Origin: Candidatus Solibacter sp.
Lineage (GTDB): Bacteria; Acidobacteriota; Terriglobia; Bryobacterales; Bryobacteraceae
NCBI GenBank assembly: GCA_013822245.1
Contig: PNKE01000009.1
Span: 1 to 64,000 of the forward strand
Direction of reading: 5' to 3'
DNA length: 64,000 nt
Shown piece after piece: positions 49,928-59,203 of this stretch (its first letter is position 1; each line of letters begins with the position of its first letter). The notes below the pieces were generated by a model. It saw only the letters and a list, made by a program, of their open reading frames with translations, had not been told where the DNA came from and did not search any database. The translations under genes and the position numbers were made by a program.

Positions 49928-50665
49928 ATGTTGCTTCAATTGCAGATTTGGGCGTTCCTGCTGCTGCAGGAAGGCGCCGCGGTTGGTTTCGACCTCCGTT
50001 CGATGTGGGCGCAGATGGGCTTCTTGGCGAAACTCGTCGTGGTGATCCTCTTCATCATGTCGGCTTGGTCGATTGGCGTCATGATTGACCGCCTGATCGT
50101 GTTTAACGCGGCCCGCAAGCAGTCGCGGCTGTTCGCTCCGGCCGTGGCCGGGGCGCTGCGCGAAGGCAAGCTGGACGAAGCGATCAAGATCGGTGACCGT
50201 TACAAGAAGAGCCACCTGGCGAAGGTTGTTGTGGCGGGTTTGCAGGAATTCCGCGCGCATCAGGCGAGTAGTGAGATTCCAGGCGAGGAAGTGGAAGCAT
50301 CGCTGCGCGCCCTTGAGCGCGCGCAGGCGATTGTGCACTCGGAGCTTGAGCGCGGCGTGGCGAACCTGGCCACGATCGGTTCGACGGGCCCGTTCGTCGG
50401 CCTGTTCGGCACGGTTGTCGGCATCATCAACGCGTTCCAGGGCATTTCGAGCGAGAAGTCGACGGGTCTGGGCGCGGTGGCCGGCGGTATTTCGGAAGCC
50501 CTTGTGGCAACCGCCATCGGCTTGTTCGTGGCCATTCCCGCGGTCTGGATGTACAACTACTTCATCACGCGCATGAAGGGCTTCGATGTTGAGATGTCGA
50601 ACTCCAGTTCGGAACTGATTGACTACTTCCTGAAGCGCGCGCAGAGCAAGGGCGCCTCGAAGTAA
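49928..50665 (+). CDS. MotA/TolQ/ExbB proton-channel protein
   Basis: A 245-residue ExbB/TolQ-type protein with three membrane segments (about 30-55, 130-155 and 175-200). The family core, LATIGSTGPFVGLFGTVVGIINAFQ, is complete, and GISEALVATAIGLFVAIPAV follows. It forms the motor stator with the ExbD proteins. AGGAG precedes ATG with a long spacer. The N-terminus before the first helix is glutamine- and leucine-rich. Confidence 0.95.
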   Translation: MLLQLQIWAFLLLQEGAAVGFDLRSMWAQMGFLAKLVVVILFIMSAWSIGVMIDRLIVFNAARKQSRLFAPAVAGALREGKLDEAIKIGDRYKKSHLAKVVVAGLQEFRAHQASSEIPGEEVEASLRALERAQAIVHSELERGVANLATIGSTGPFVGLFGTVVGIINAFQGISSEKSTGLGAVAGGISEALVATAIGLFVAIPAVWMYNYFITRMKGFDVEMSNSSSELIDYFLKRAQSKGASK

Positions 50666-50810
50666 GCAACCCGTTGCGCAAGGCTGTACGGCACGACCTG
50701 CGAAGTTGAACTCAAGCGTTCTGGAACCGGCCCGATGAAGTGAAGCCGGTTCCGGGGCGCGAGGGGTCCAACAAATGGAAGGGCCGCTGGCGAGTGTGCT
50801 GGAGGATGAA

Positions 50811-51278
50811 ATGAAACTGAAAATCACGAAACAGAAGGCCGGGGCGGTTGTGGTCGAGCCCAACGTGGTGCCGATGATCGACGTGATGCTGGTCCTGCTC
50901 ATCATCTTCATGGTGGTTACGCCGATGCTTTCGAAGGGCGTCAGCGTGGACCTGGTGAAGACGATGAACCCGATCGCGATGCAGGACGCCGACAAGGAAG
51001 ACGCGGTGCTGGTTGCGATCACCCGCAACGGCGAGGTCTTCCTGGGTTCGACGAAACTGGCGCCGGCCGATCTACCGGGGAAAGCGAAGGACATGCTTTC
51101 AAGCAAGCTGAATAAGACTTGCTATGTGAAGGCTGACTCCCGGGCCCGTTACGAGAAGGTAGTGGAAGTGGTAGACAACCTGCGGGCCGCCGGGGTGGAC
51201 AACATCGGACTGCTGACGGATCTGGACGCGAAGTCTAAGAACAAGCCGCTGGCAGATGCCCCGCCCGTGGCGATGTAA
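50811..51278 (+). CDS. ExbD/TolR-family protein (first copy)
   Basis: A 155-residue protein with a single membrane helix, N-terminal at about 23-42. The essential aspartate is in VVPMIDVMLVLLIIFMV. The periplasmic domain follows. ATG 50811 has GGAGG at the right distance, so it is preferred over the in-frame ATG at 50775. It forms the proton path with the ExbB/TolQ protein. Confidence 0.92.
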   Translation: MKLKITKQKAGAVVVEPNVVPMIDVMLVLLIIFMVVTPMLSKGVSVDLVKTMNPIAMQDADKEDAVLVAITRNGEVFLGSTKLAPADLPGKAKDMLSSKLNKTCYVKADSRARYEKVVEVVDNLRAAGVDNIGLLTDLDAKSKNKPLADAPPVAM

Positions 51279-51388
51279 GAGGTAGTGGCGCCGCGGCGGG
51301 CTTGCCCGGGATGATCGCGGCAGCGGGCGGCGTTGGCAGGCGAGAGCCGCCGGCGCGCCGGAACAAGGGTTAATAAAGGAGTTTTCCT

Positions 51389-51817
51389 ATGGGAATGAAA
51401 GTTGGCGGTGAGGAAGGCGGGGCCGTTGCGGACATCAACATGATTCCGCTGATCGATGTCCTGCTTGTGCTTCTCATCATCTTCATGGTCATCACTCCGC
51501 TGACGCCGAAGGGCCTGGAGGCGCTGATACCGCAGCCGCCGCCGCCCGGCACTCCGCCGAACACGGGACCGGACCGCACAGTGGTGATCATCGTGAACAA
51601 GGACCGCAGCATGCAGCTCAACACCGAACCGGTGAGCGAGGATTCGCTCGCCGGACGGCTGCTCGACGTGTTCAAGACGCGCGCCGAGCGGGTGTGCTTC
51701 GTTAAGGGCGATCCGGACCTGGAGTTCCAGTATGTGGCCAAGGCGATCGACATCGCCAAGGGCGCGCAGCTTGACAAGGTTGGGCTGATCACCGCGAAGA
51801 TCGAGGCGGGCGAGTGA
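51389..51817 (+). CDS. ExbD/TolR-family protein (second copy)
   Basis: A 142-residue paralogue of the upstream gene. The membrane helix has INMIPLIDVLLVLLIIFMV with the conserved Asp, and the periplasmic region starts with a GPDRTVVIIVNKDR strand. AAGGAG lies upstream of ATG. Two ExbD-like genes after one ExbB are common in Acidobacteria, Myxococcota and Bacteroidota and may form a heteromeric motor. Confidence 0.93.
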   Translation: MGMKVGGEEGGAVADINMIPLIDVLLVLLIIFMVITPLTPKGLEALIPQPPPPGTPPNTGPDRTVVIIVNKDRSMQLNTEPVSEDSLAGRLLDVFKTRAERVCFVKGDPDLEFQYVAKAIDIAKGAQLDKVGLITAKIEAGE

Positions 51818-51833
51818 GAGGAGCAGGAATCCG

Positions 51834-52682
51834 ATGTTGAACAATAAATTCCGCTTGGTTTTGGCCCTGTCGGCCGCACTCGCGCTAGCGCTGGTCTCCA
51901 CGGGTTGCCGGAAGCTGGAAGCCAGGGACAATTTGAATAAGGGCGTGAACGCGTTCAAGAACGCCAAGTACGCCGAGGCTTCGGACTTTTTCGTGCGTGC
52001 CATCGAACTGGATCCGGAGTTCCATACGGCCCGCCTTTATCTGGCGACGGCTTACATGAGCCAGTACATTCCGGGAGCAGATTCCCCCGAGAACCTGAAC
52101 TACGCCAAGAACGCCGAGGACCAGTTCAAGAAGGTGCTGGAGAGCGATCCGAAGAACACGACGGCCATCGAGTCGATTGCGTCGTTGTACTTCATGCAGT
52201 CACAGGGCAGCCAGAAGCTGGAAGACAAGCTGGCCCGGCTGGATACCGCCGCCGAGTGGTACAGGAAGCTGGCCGAGGTTGAACCGACGCGCAAGGAAGC
52301 CTGGTACAGCCTGGGCGTGATTGCGTGGGGCAAATGGTATCCGGCGTGGATGGAAGCCCGCAACAACGCGGGCATGAGGCCCGAGGATCCGGGTCCGCTG
52401 AAGGACAAGAAGTCCAGGGACGAACTGGCGGCGAAGTACTCTGAAGTGATCGAGAACGGAATCAAGGGCCTGGAGAAGGCGCTTGAGATCGACAAGGAGT
52501 ACGACGACGCCATGGCCTACATGAACCTCCTGATTCGTGAGCGGGCCGACCTGGCGAGCGACAACGCCACGTACGAGAAGGATATCGAAGCCGCCGACAT
52601 GTGGATGCAGAAGGCTCTGGAGACGCGCAAGATCAAGGCCGAGCGCGCCCCGAAGACCCAGGGCATCACGACGGAAGAATAG
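51834..52682 (+). CDS. TPR-repeat lipoprotein
   Basis: A 282-residue lipoprotein with signal peptide and lipobox LVSTGC (Cys at about residue 25), followed by TPR-like helices: KGVNAFKNAKYAEASDFFVRAIELDP (split by reading), then pairs near residues 85-110, 130-165 and 205-225. It follows exbD by 16 nt and precedes a strong terminator, so it is the last gene of the TonB/ExbBD unit. It may help place the complex at the cell wall or outer membrane. That role is inferred. Confidence 0.85.
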   Translation: MLNNKFRLVLALSAALALALVSTGCRKLEARDNLNKGVNAFKNAKYAEASDFFVRAIELDPEFHTARLYLATAYMSQYIPGADSPENLNYAKNAEDQFKKVLESDPKNTTAIESIASLYFMQSQGSQKLEDKLARLDTAAEWYRKLAEVEPTRKEAWYSLGVIAWGKWYPAWMEARNNAGMRPEDPGPLKDKKSRDELAAKYSEVIENGIKGLEKALEIDKEYDDAMAYMNLLIRERADLASDNATYEKDIEAADMWMQKALETRKIKAERAPKTQGITTEE

Positions 52683-52701
52683 CTTCACCGCTGCTTCAGC
52701 T

Positions 52702-52746
52702 AAAATAGGGCGAGGACGGCCTCCAGCCGCCGCGCCCTATTTTTTT
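52702..52746 (+). terminator. Rho-independent terminator after the TonB/ExbBD cluster
   Basis: AAATAGGGCG (from 52703) pairs perfectly with CGCCCTATTT (52733-52742), and the T-run reaches 52746. This is one of the strongest hairpins in the window. It lies just before the rel gene. Confidence 0.9.
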
Positions 52747-52754
52747 AGGCCCGC

Positions 52755-55001
52755 ATGGATGAATCCAAAGCAACCCCGCCATCGAATACGGCCCGTACGG
52801 CCGCGCTGAAAAGCGTTCCGCCCGCAAGCGAAGCCGAGATGGACGAGCGGCTGGAGGCCGAATACGCGGAGCTGGCCGCGACGGTGCTGAAGTTCCGCCC
52901 GGCTGAGGACCTGGGCGGGTTGCGCGAGGCCTACGAGCTCGCGCGGCGCAGCCACGCAGGGCAGTCCAGGATGTCGGGCGAACCCTACATGAGCCACCCG
53001 ATGCAGGTGGCGCAAATTCTGGCGGAGCGGAACATGGATCTGGTGACGCTGCAAACCGCCCTGCTGCACGACGTTCTGGAAGACACGCCAATCACGGTCG
53101 AGGATCTGAAGAAGAAGTTCGGCGAGGATGTGGCGCGGTGCGTGAACGGAGTTACAAAACTGTCCAAGATCGGATTGGCGAGCCGGGAGGCGCGTCAGGC
53201 CGAGAGCCTGCGGAAGATGCTGCTGGCGATGGTGGACGACATCCGCGTGATCATCGTCAAGCTGGCCGACCGGCTTCACAATATGAAGACGCTGGATTCG
53301 CTGCCGCGCGAGCGCCAGGAGCGGATCGCGGCGGAGACCATCGAGCTTTACGCGCCGATCGCCCACCGTCTGGGCATGGGCAAGATGCGCGGCGAACTGG
53401 AGGATCTCGGTTTCAGGTACCTGGACCCGGAGGCGTTCGCCGAGGTGACCGAGGCCATCGAGGTGCGGCGGCAGGCGAATGAACTGGTGCTGGACGAAAT
53501 CCGGCGGACGGTGGAGAAGAAGCTGTCGCACGAGATGATCCCGGCGAGGATCTCCGGCCGGGTGAAGCGGCCGTGGTCGGTCTATCAGAAGCTGCGGCGG
53601 CAGAAGATCGACATCGACCAGGTTTACGACCTGCTGGGCATACGGATCGTGACCGATTCGGTGAAGAACTGCTATGCGGCGCTGGGGGTGATCCACAACG
53701 AATGGCATCCGATACCGGGGCGGATCAAGGATTTCATCGCCATTCCGAGGCCAAACCTGTATCAGTCGTTGCATACGTCCGTGATGGGCCCGAAGGGCGT
53801 GGCGTTCGAGGTGCAGATCAGGACCGAGGAGATGAACCGGATCGCCGAGGAAGGCATCGCGGCGCATTGGAAGTACAAGGAAGGCAAGAAGGGGGCGATC
53901 GACGACGACCAGCGGGTGGCGTGGCTGCGCCAGTTGGTGGAGTGGCAGCGGGAGATGCGGGATCCGGGCGATTTCATGTCGAACCTGAAGGTGGACCTGT
54001 ACCCGGAAGAGGCCTACTGTTTCACGCCGCGGGGCAAGGTGGTGGTGCTGCCCAGGGACGCCTCGCCGATCGACTTCGCCTACGCGATTCATACCGACGT
54101 CGGGCATAGCTGCACGGGGGCGAAGGTGAACGGGCGGATGGTGCCGTTGAAGCACCAGTTGCGCAACGGCGACATTGTGGAGATTCTGACGCAATCGGGC
54201 AGCCAGCCGAGCCGGGACTGGCTGGGGTTCGTCAAGACGGCGCGAGCGCGGAACAAGATCCGCCATGTGATCAACGCCAGCGAGCGGGAGAAGGCGATCG
54301 ACCTGGGGCAGAAGCTGATCGAGCGCGAGGCGCGGCGGATGGGGGTGGGGTTGAGCCGGGTGACCAGGGCGCAGATGGAAAGCGTGGCCGCCGAGTATGG
54401 GTACTCGAAGATCGAGGACTTGCAGGCGGCGCTGGGCTGGGGGAAGTTTTCGGCGCGGCAGGTGATCGCCAAGCTGGCGCCGGAGTCGGCGGCTCCTGAT
54501 TCGCAGCCGGCGGCCCCGGCAGTGGACCACACCGGGCAGGATCAGGGCAAGGACTACGTGATTCAGGTGAAGGGGATCAACGATCTGCTCACCTACCGCG
54601 CCAAGTGCTGCAACCCGATCCGGGGGGAACCGATCGTCGGATACATCACGCGGGGCAAAGGCGTGGCCGTGCATTCCAAGGCCTGTTCGAACGTCCAGAA
54701 CCTGATGTATGAGGCAGAGCGGCGGATCGAGGTGGAATGGTCCCGCGGAGCGGGGGAGAGTTTCAACGTCCGGCTGGTGATCCACACCGACGACCGCACG
54801 GGGATACTGGCTCAGATCACGCAGGTGCTTTACGACGAAGAGATCAGCATCCGCAGCATCGAGGCCCGGGCCGACGACCGGCGGTTCGACGTGGCGGTGG
54901 TGGAACTGACCATCGAGGTGCGGGACAAGAAGCAACTGGAGCGCGTGGTGACGACGATGAGGCGGGTGGCGGGCGTCCGAGACATCGAAAGGAAGCACTA
55001 G
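52755..55001 (+). CDS. Bifunctional (p)ppGpp synthetase/hydrolase
   Basis: A 748-residue Rel/SpoT protein that makes and degrades (p)ppGpp. The HD hydrolase (about 55-205) keeps H67, H81 and the HD pair at 105-106. The synthetase (about 245-370) has IKDFIAIPRPNLYQSLHTSV, and the R-I-K-D form fits bifunctional enzymes, which carry RXKD where monofunctional RelA has EXDD. TGS (about 410-475), a helical region and C-terminal ACT (about 670-748) follow. It starts 8 nt after the previous terminator's T-run. Confidence 0.95.
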   Translation: MDESKATPPSNTARTAALKSVPPASEAEMDERLEAEYAELAATVLKFRPAEDLGGLREAYELARRSHAGQSRMSGEPYMSHPMQVAQILAERNMDLVTLQTALLHDVLEDTPITVEDLKKKFGEDVARCVNGVTKLSKIGLASREARQAESLRKMLLAMVDDIRVIIVKLADRLHNMKTLDSLPRERQERIAAETIELYAPIAHRLGMGKMRGELEDLGFRYLDPEAFAEVTEAIEVRRQANELVLDEIRRTVEKKLSHEMIPARISGRVKRPWSVYQKLRRQKIDIDQVYDLLGIRIVTDSVKNCYAALGVIHNEWHPIPGRIKDFIAIPRPNLYQSLHTSVMGPKGVAFEVQIRTEEMNRIAEEGIAAHWKYKEGKKGAIDDDQRVAWLRQLVEWQREMRDPGDFMSNLKVDLYPEEAYCFTPRGKVVVLPRDASPIDFAYAIHTDVGHSCTGAKVNGRMVPLKHQLRNGDIVEILTQSGSQPSRDWLGFVKTARARNKIRHVINASEREKAIDLGQKLIEREARRMGVGLSRVTRAQMESVAAEYGYSKIEDLQAALGWGKFSARQVIAKLAPESAAPDSQPAAPAVDHTGQDQGKDYVIQVKGINDLLTYRAKCCNPIRGEPIVGYITRGKGVAVHSKACSNVQNLMYEAERRIEVEWSRGAGESFNVRLVIHTDDRTGILAQITQVLYDEEISIRSIEARADDRRFDVAVVELTIEVRDKKQLERVVTTMRRVAGVRDIERKH

Positions 55002-55005
55002 AGCA

Positions 55006-55401
55006 ATGAGTTCGGCGTTTTCGACCGATCCGCTGCATGTGGCGGTATCGAAGTCAAAGGGAATCACGATCGACTGGTCAGACGGGCACACGAGCAAGTA
55101 CAACTGCGCGCTGCTGCGCGACGTGTGCCCCTGCGCCGGTTGCACGGGGGCGCACGGCGCCGAGCCGGAAAAGACGAATTACTCGAGCCCGGCGCAAACG
55201 GACCCGTCGAATCCGTTCCCGATGTTCAAGCCGGCGATCAAGATGGACAGCATCGAAGAGGTGGGCTCATACGCCGTACGGGTGCACTGGAACGACGGTC
55301 ACAGCGCGGGGATCTACTCGTTCACTTACTTGCGGAGCATGTGTCCGTGCCAGGAGTGTGAAGAGGAGCGGCGGCAGGGGCGGCTGACCGTGATGATGTA
55401 G
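55006..55401 (+). CDS. DUF971 protein (gamma-butyrobetaine hydroxylase N-terminal-like)
   Basis: A 131-residue protein of the DUF971 fold: IDWSDGHTSKYNCALLRDVCPCAGC and YAVRVHWNDGHSAGIYSFTYLR. Two CPCxxC-type cysteine sets can bind zinc. The start is 4 nt after rel. The function of stand-alone DUF971 proteins is not established; relatives are linked to iron-sulfur proteins. Confidence 0.88.
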   Translation: MSSAFSTDPLHVAVSKSKGITIDWSDGHTSKYNCALLRDVCPCAGCTGAHGAEPEKTNYSSPAQTDPSNPFPMFKPAIKMDSIEEVGSYAVRVHWNDGHSAGIYSFTYLRSMCPCQECEEERRQGRLTVMM

Positions 55402-55488
55402 GCGGCGCCGGCTGTCCCCGGGTTCGACACTGGAAAATGCCGCGCCCGAGGCGATGCGCGCGGCCTGGATTCCTGAGTCCGGAGCTGA

Positions 55489-56805
55489 TCACAGCAGCCG
55501 GAAGCTGACTTCGACGTTGGCCTGAACCGGGACCGGCTTGCCGTCCTTGTAGCCGGGGCGGAAGCGCCACTTGCTGACCGCCTCGATGGCCTTTTCGTCG
55601 AGGCCCATGCCCAAGGGGCGGAGGACACGGATGTTGCGGGTGGTACCGTCGACGTCGACGACAATCGCCAGCAGCACGGTGCCCTGGAACTTGGCTTTCC
55701 GGGCTTCCTCGGAGTACTCTGGCTCGACGCGGTGGATCGGAACCGGGGCGCTGACGCCGCCGCCGATGCGGAACGCTCCGCCGCCGACGCCGCCGCCTTC
55801 ACCCGGACCGAAGCCGCCGCCGCGGCCCGAACCCACGCCGCCGCCGGAACCACTGCCGATGCCGGCGCCGGAACCGGGGCCGCTTGATGGCGGACCGATG
55901 CGGGCAAGTGGATCGCCATACTGCGCCATGTTCACGTTGGGCAGGGGAACGTCAGGGGGAACCAGGATCGTGGGTTCCATGACGAGCGCGGGGTTGGGGT
56001 TGTGGACCACGGCCATGGGCGGAGTAAACTGTTTCAGATCAGCGCGTGGCAGGCGGCCCTTGCTGGCCGGAAGCGGAGAACGGTCACCGCCACCGCCGCC
56101 GCCGCCCATGGCCCTGTCCTTAGGCGCCATTTCGGGGGTGTAGGGGGCGAGATCGACCGGCGAGAAGACGGTCATGTCCTTTACGGCGTTCTGGACTGTC
56201 TTGCTGGCGCCGACGGTGAAGGCGAGAGCCACCACGCCTATGTGAACAAGGACGGAAACGAACTGCGAACGGCTCTGGTATTCGTTCTTGGCGAAGAGTT
56301 CCTTCACCTGGACAGGACGGGAGGTGACCTGCAGGGGAGGAAGCTTCTGCGGGAAGAGGAAGTCCTTGATGTTACCTGCCAGGTTGCGGTACCAGGGCAT
56401 TTCGGTCCGGTCCAGGTCGGCCAGGGAGGAGCGGGACGCGGTCATCTCTTCCTTGGTGAGGGGCCGGGATGTCACTTGCAGGTCGGAGTGCTTGGGCGGC
56501 GATACGAGCGCCTTGAAGTTCTCCGAGACGCGCGCGAAGAAGCCCTGCCGGGGGCGGATGTATTCGGCGATCTGTTGGAGGCTGGGGTCGCCAGAGTCAA
56601 GGATCTCCTGCTCGCTCATGGGCCTGAAGGTGACCTGCAGAGGAGGCTGGGCCGAGGACGTGAAGGCTTCCTTGATGTTTCTGTAGAGCCGGACGACGAA
56701 GGGCGTGGTGTCCTCGAGCAGAAGGAGTTTGCCTTCGGCGAAGCCATAGCCCGACGCCTGCTCAGGCCGAGGAGTCTGATCCGGGTTGGGAGGATGTGCC
56801 GCCAT
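55489..56805 (-). CDS. TonB-family protein with threefold cytoplasmic repeat
   Basis: A 438-residue TonB. The C-terminal TonB domain (about 355-438) has RVEPEYSEEARKAKFQGTVLLAIVV and SKWRFRPGYKDGKPVPV, split here by reading. A membrane helix lies at about 183-202, with a Gly/Pro-rich periplasmic linker. The 180-residue cytoplasmic part is unusual. A 28-residue unit with the pattern N-I/F-K...LQVT-F/S-RP occurs three times, at about 35-62, 88-115 and 137-164. A TACAAT-like box about 115 nt upstream (56929-56934 on this strand) is a possible promoter. The repeat may bind a partner or assemble a TonB complex; this is inference. Confidence 0.88.
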   Translation of the reverse strand: MAAHPPNPDQTPRPEQASGYGFAEGKLLLLEDTTPFVVRLYRNIKEAFTSSAQPPLQVTFRPMSEQEILDSGDPSLQQIAEYIRPRQGFFARVSENFKALVSPPKHSDLQVTSRPLTKEEMTASRSSLADLDRTEMPWYRNLAGNIKDFLFPQKLPPLQVTSRPVQVKELFAKNEYQSRSQFVSVLVHIGVVALAFTVGASKTVQNAVKDMTVFSPVDLAPYTPEMAPKDRAMGGGGGGGDRSPLPASKGRLPRADLKQFTPPMAVVHNPNPALVMEPTILVPPDVPLPNVNMAQYGDPLARIGPPSSGPGSGAGIGSGSGGGVGSGRGGGFGPGEGGGVGGGAFRIGGGVSAPVPIHRVEPEYSEEARKAKFQGTVLLAIVVDVDGTTRNIRVLRPLGMGLDEKAIEAVSKWRFRPGYKDGKPVPVQANVEVSFRLL

Positions 56806-57041
56806 AGCTTTAACTAACGCCGACGCGCCGGTTTACACGAACAAACCGCTGCGTCCTAGCTCCTTAGACGCGCCCACTAAACGCAGGTTGCAGGAAATAC
56901 CCGATTCAGGCTTGTCCAGCTACCAAAAATTGTATCACTGTGCCGCGACGGAGCTTGCCTGTCCGGAAATCCATAGCCGCGGGCCGCTTCATCAGAATGG
57001 GCGAAGCCTGGTGGGCGGAGGGTTACCCGCGGCGGGGGCTG

Positions 57042-57833
57042 CTACCTGCCGAGAATCCGATTCAGGACGGACGCGGTGCGCAGGCCGGCCCGCCGGAGCT
57101 GCCTCTCGACGTGGGGTCGGGCGGCGCGGGCGTAGTCCTGGCCAAGCAGGGCGGGGCGCTGTTTGGGCAGGTCGGGGTAGGCGACGTCGCGGGAGATGGC
57201 ATGGGCCTCCCAGATCCACTGCTCGGGACCGCCACGGGTGATGCGGCGCCGTTCCCAGAAGCCGGCGCGGAGGGCGATGCGGTCGAACATGGCGGCGTCG
57301 GTCTGCTTGTAGCCGAGGATAAGGCCGGTGTCCCAGGTGCCGTGGAGATTGCCGGCGTAGCTGTTGTAGACGGTGGGCACGTCATTGCCGCCGCGGTCGC
57401 CCATGTCGGCGATGTGCATGGGCTGGTGGAGGTCGGCGATGAAGTGAACCAGGAAAAAAAGGGCCTCGCGGCGCTGGTCGCGGGAGAGAGACCTGTCGGC
57501 GAGGCGGCGCTCCATTCCGGGGATGATGGAGACCACGCAGCCGGAATCCGGGCAATACTTGCGCCACGAGCTGTTGGCGGTGATGGGGATATTGATGTAG
57601 TGCCAGGTGGATGACTCGGGGCGGTTGGAGCGCACCTCGTCGGCCCAGGTGGAGACGGATTCGAGTGTTTCGCCGGGGTTGAGCAGAGCCGCAACCTGAG
57701 ACCTCGCCTGGGAGGAGAGATGGAGGCTGGCGAGCTTGCCGATGATAATGTGTCCTTCGCGTCCCCAGCCGAAGGCCGGCGTGGAGGAGAGCAAGGCGGC
57801 CGTGGCGAGCAATGCCGCCAGTTGAGTTTTCAC
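57042..57833 (-). CDS. S1/P1-type zinc nuclease, exported
   Basis: A 263-residue secreted nuclease. Signal peptide is about 1-22 and the mature protein begins with Trp (WGREGH), whose amino group and indole side help bind zinc in this family. Further ligands are in HYINIP, HFIADLHQPMHIADMGDRGGND and NLHGTWD. It cleaves single-stranded nucleic acids and 3'-nucleotides. GTG 57833 lies 6 nt after a GATACT box (57840-57845 on this strand) and lacks a Shine-Dalgarno; the longer ORF to 58043 reads into the upstream gene. Confidence 0.9.
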   Translation of the reverse strand: MKTQLAALLATAALLSSTPAFGWGREGHIIIGKLASLHLSSQARSQVAALLNPGETLESVSTWADEVRSNRPESSTWHYINIPITANSSWRKYCPDSGCVVSIIPGMERRLADRSLSRDQRREALFFLVHFIADLHQPMHIADMGDRGGNDVPTVYNSYAGNLHGTWDTGLILGYKQTDAAMFDRIALRAGFWERRRITRGGPEQWIWEAHAISRDVAYPDLPKQRPALLGQDYARAARPHVERQLRRAGLRTASVLNRILGR

Positions 57834-57907
57834 GCTTCCAGTATCCGGGATCGAAGGCGGGGCGAACAACCTCGCTATTGGAGAGCCGGGCGCCGGGCCG
57901 GCGCGGG

Positions 57908-59146
57908 TCAGGGTTTCGCGAGCAGTTGGTCGGCGAGAGAGAAAAAGGCGTCGATGTCCTCGGGCCGGGTGTGGATGTGATGGGAGAGGCGAAGGCGGGT
58001 CCCGCCGTAGAGCCAGATTTTGCGTTCGCGGGCCTTGCGCCACAGCTCGTCTGGCCTGGCTCCGCGGAAGCCGACCGTGACGAGGCTGCCGTAGAGGGCA
58101 TGGTCGGCGGAACTGACGAGTTCGAGATAGGGGCGCGAGGCGGCGAGCGAGTAGGTACGGCGGGCGAGCGAGTGGATGCGGGTGTAGACGTTTTCAGGGC
58201 CGAGGGATTTGAGGAAGCGCAGGCCGGCGATGAGGCCGGTGACGATGGACCGGTTGTTGGTGCCGACCTTCATGAAGCGGGCGGCCTTGTCGGCTTTGTT
58301 GTCCCAGCCGCCGGTGACGATGGTGGGCCAGAGACGGTCGAGGTTCTCTTCGCGGATATAGAGGATGCCGGAGCCGGCGGGCGCGAACATCCACTTATGG
58401 GGACTGCCGGCGTAGTAGTCGCAGCCGAGCTCATCGAGGCGGCATGGGATCTGGCCGTTGACGTGTGCGCCGTCGATGACGGTGATAACTCCCTTGGCGC
58501 GGGCGGCGTGGCAGATTTCGGGCATGGGCAGGATGACGCCGGTGTTGGTCAGGATGCCGCTGAAGCTGAGAACGCGGGTGCGGGGGCCGATGGCGGAGAT
58601 GACGAGGTCAGCGAGTTGGGCCGAGGACCGGGGCGGATGGGGGATGGCGACTTCACGGACCGTGACGCCGTCGCGCTGGGCCCGCCGCTGCCAGGGGGCG
58701 ATGCCGCTGGGGTGTTCCTCGTTGGTCATGAGCACCTCGTCGCCGGTTTTGAGGTCGATTCCGGCGGCGATCATGGACATGGACTCGGTGGCGCAGTGGG
58801 TGAGGGCGAGGGAGTCCTTCTTGCAGCCCAGGAAGGCGGCGAGTTCGTTGCGTTCCTCGTCCAGGGTTTCATAGCCCCAGCGGGGGTAGTCGTCGCCGGT
58901 GCGGGCGACGCCGGCGCGTTCGAAATTGAAGACGGCGTCGATGACCGGGCGCGGCGCAACGCCGAGGCTGCCGTTGTTAAGGAAAATGCGCCAATCGGGA
59001 AGCAGGAACTGGTCCTTGCGGACCTGTCGCCAGTATTTGTCGGCGTCGGTGGCGAGCAACGATTGCGGCGGAAGAGCGCGGGCGGCGGCGCGGGGTGCGG
59101 CGGCGATGCCGAACAGGCTGGAGGCGATGAGTGCGCGGCGGTTCAT
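57908..59146 (-). CDS. Exported class V aminotransferase-fold PLP protein
   Basis: A 412-residue PLP enzyme of the IscS/isopenicillin-N-epimerase-like group. The PLP lysine is in YYAGSPHKWMFAPAGSGILY (near residue 250), and NNGSLGVAP, HCATESMSMIAAG and VIDGAHVNGQIP are conserved. An N-terminal MNRRALIASSLFGIAAAPRAAA segment looks like a twin-arginine signal, so the enzyme may act outside the cytoplasm already folded with PLP. Substrate unknown. Confidence 0.88.
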   Translation of the reverse strand: MNRRALIASSLFGIAAAPRAAARALPPQSLLATDADKYWRQVRKDQFLLPDWRIFLNNGSLGVAPRPVIDAVFNFERAGVARTGDDYPRWGYETLDEERNELAAFLGCKKDSLALTHCATESMSMIAAGIDLKTGDEVLMTNEEHPSGIAPWQRRAQRDGVTVREVAIPHPPRSSAQLADLVISAIGPRTRVLSFSGILTNTGVILPMPEICHAARAKGVITVIDGAHVNGQIPCRLDELGCDYYAGSPHKWMFAPAGSGILYIREENLDRLWPTIVTGGWDNKADKAARFMKVGTNNRSIVTGLIAGLRFLKSLGPENVYTRIHSLARRTYSLAASRPYLELVSSADHALYGSLVTVGFRGARPDELWRKARERKIWLYGGTRLRLSHHIHTRPEDIDAFFSLADQLLAKP

Positions 59147-59203
59147 GGCGATGAGTCCTTCGTCTCAGTCTAGCCGCAACCGGTTTGGACTATGATGTCA
59201 GCC

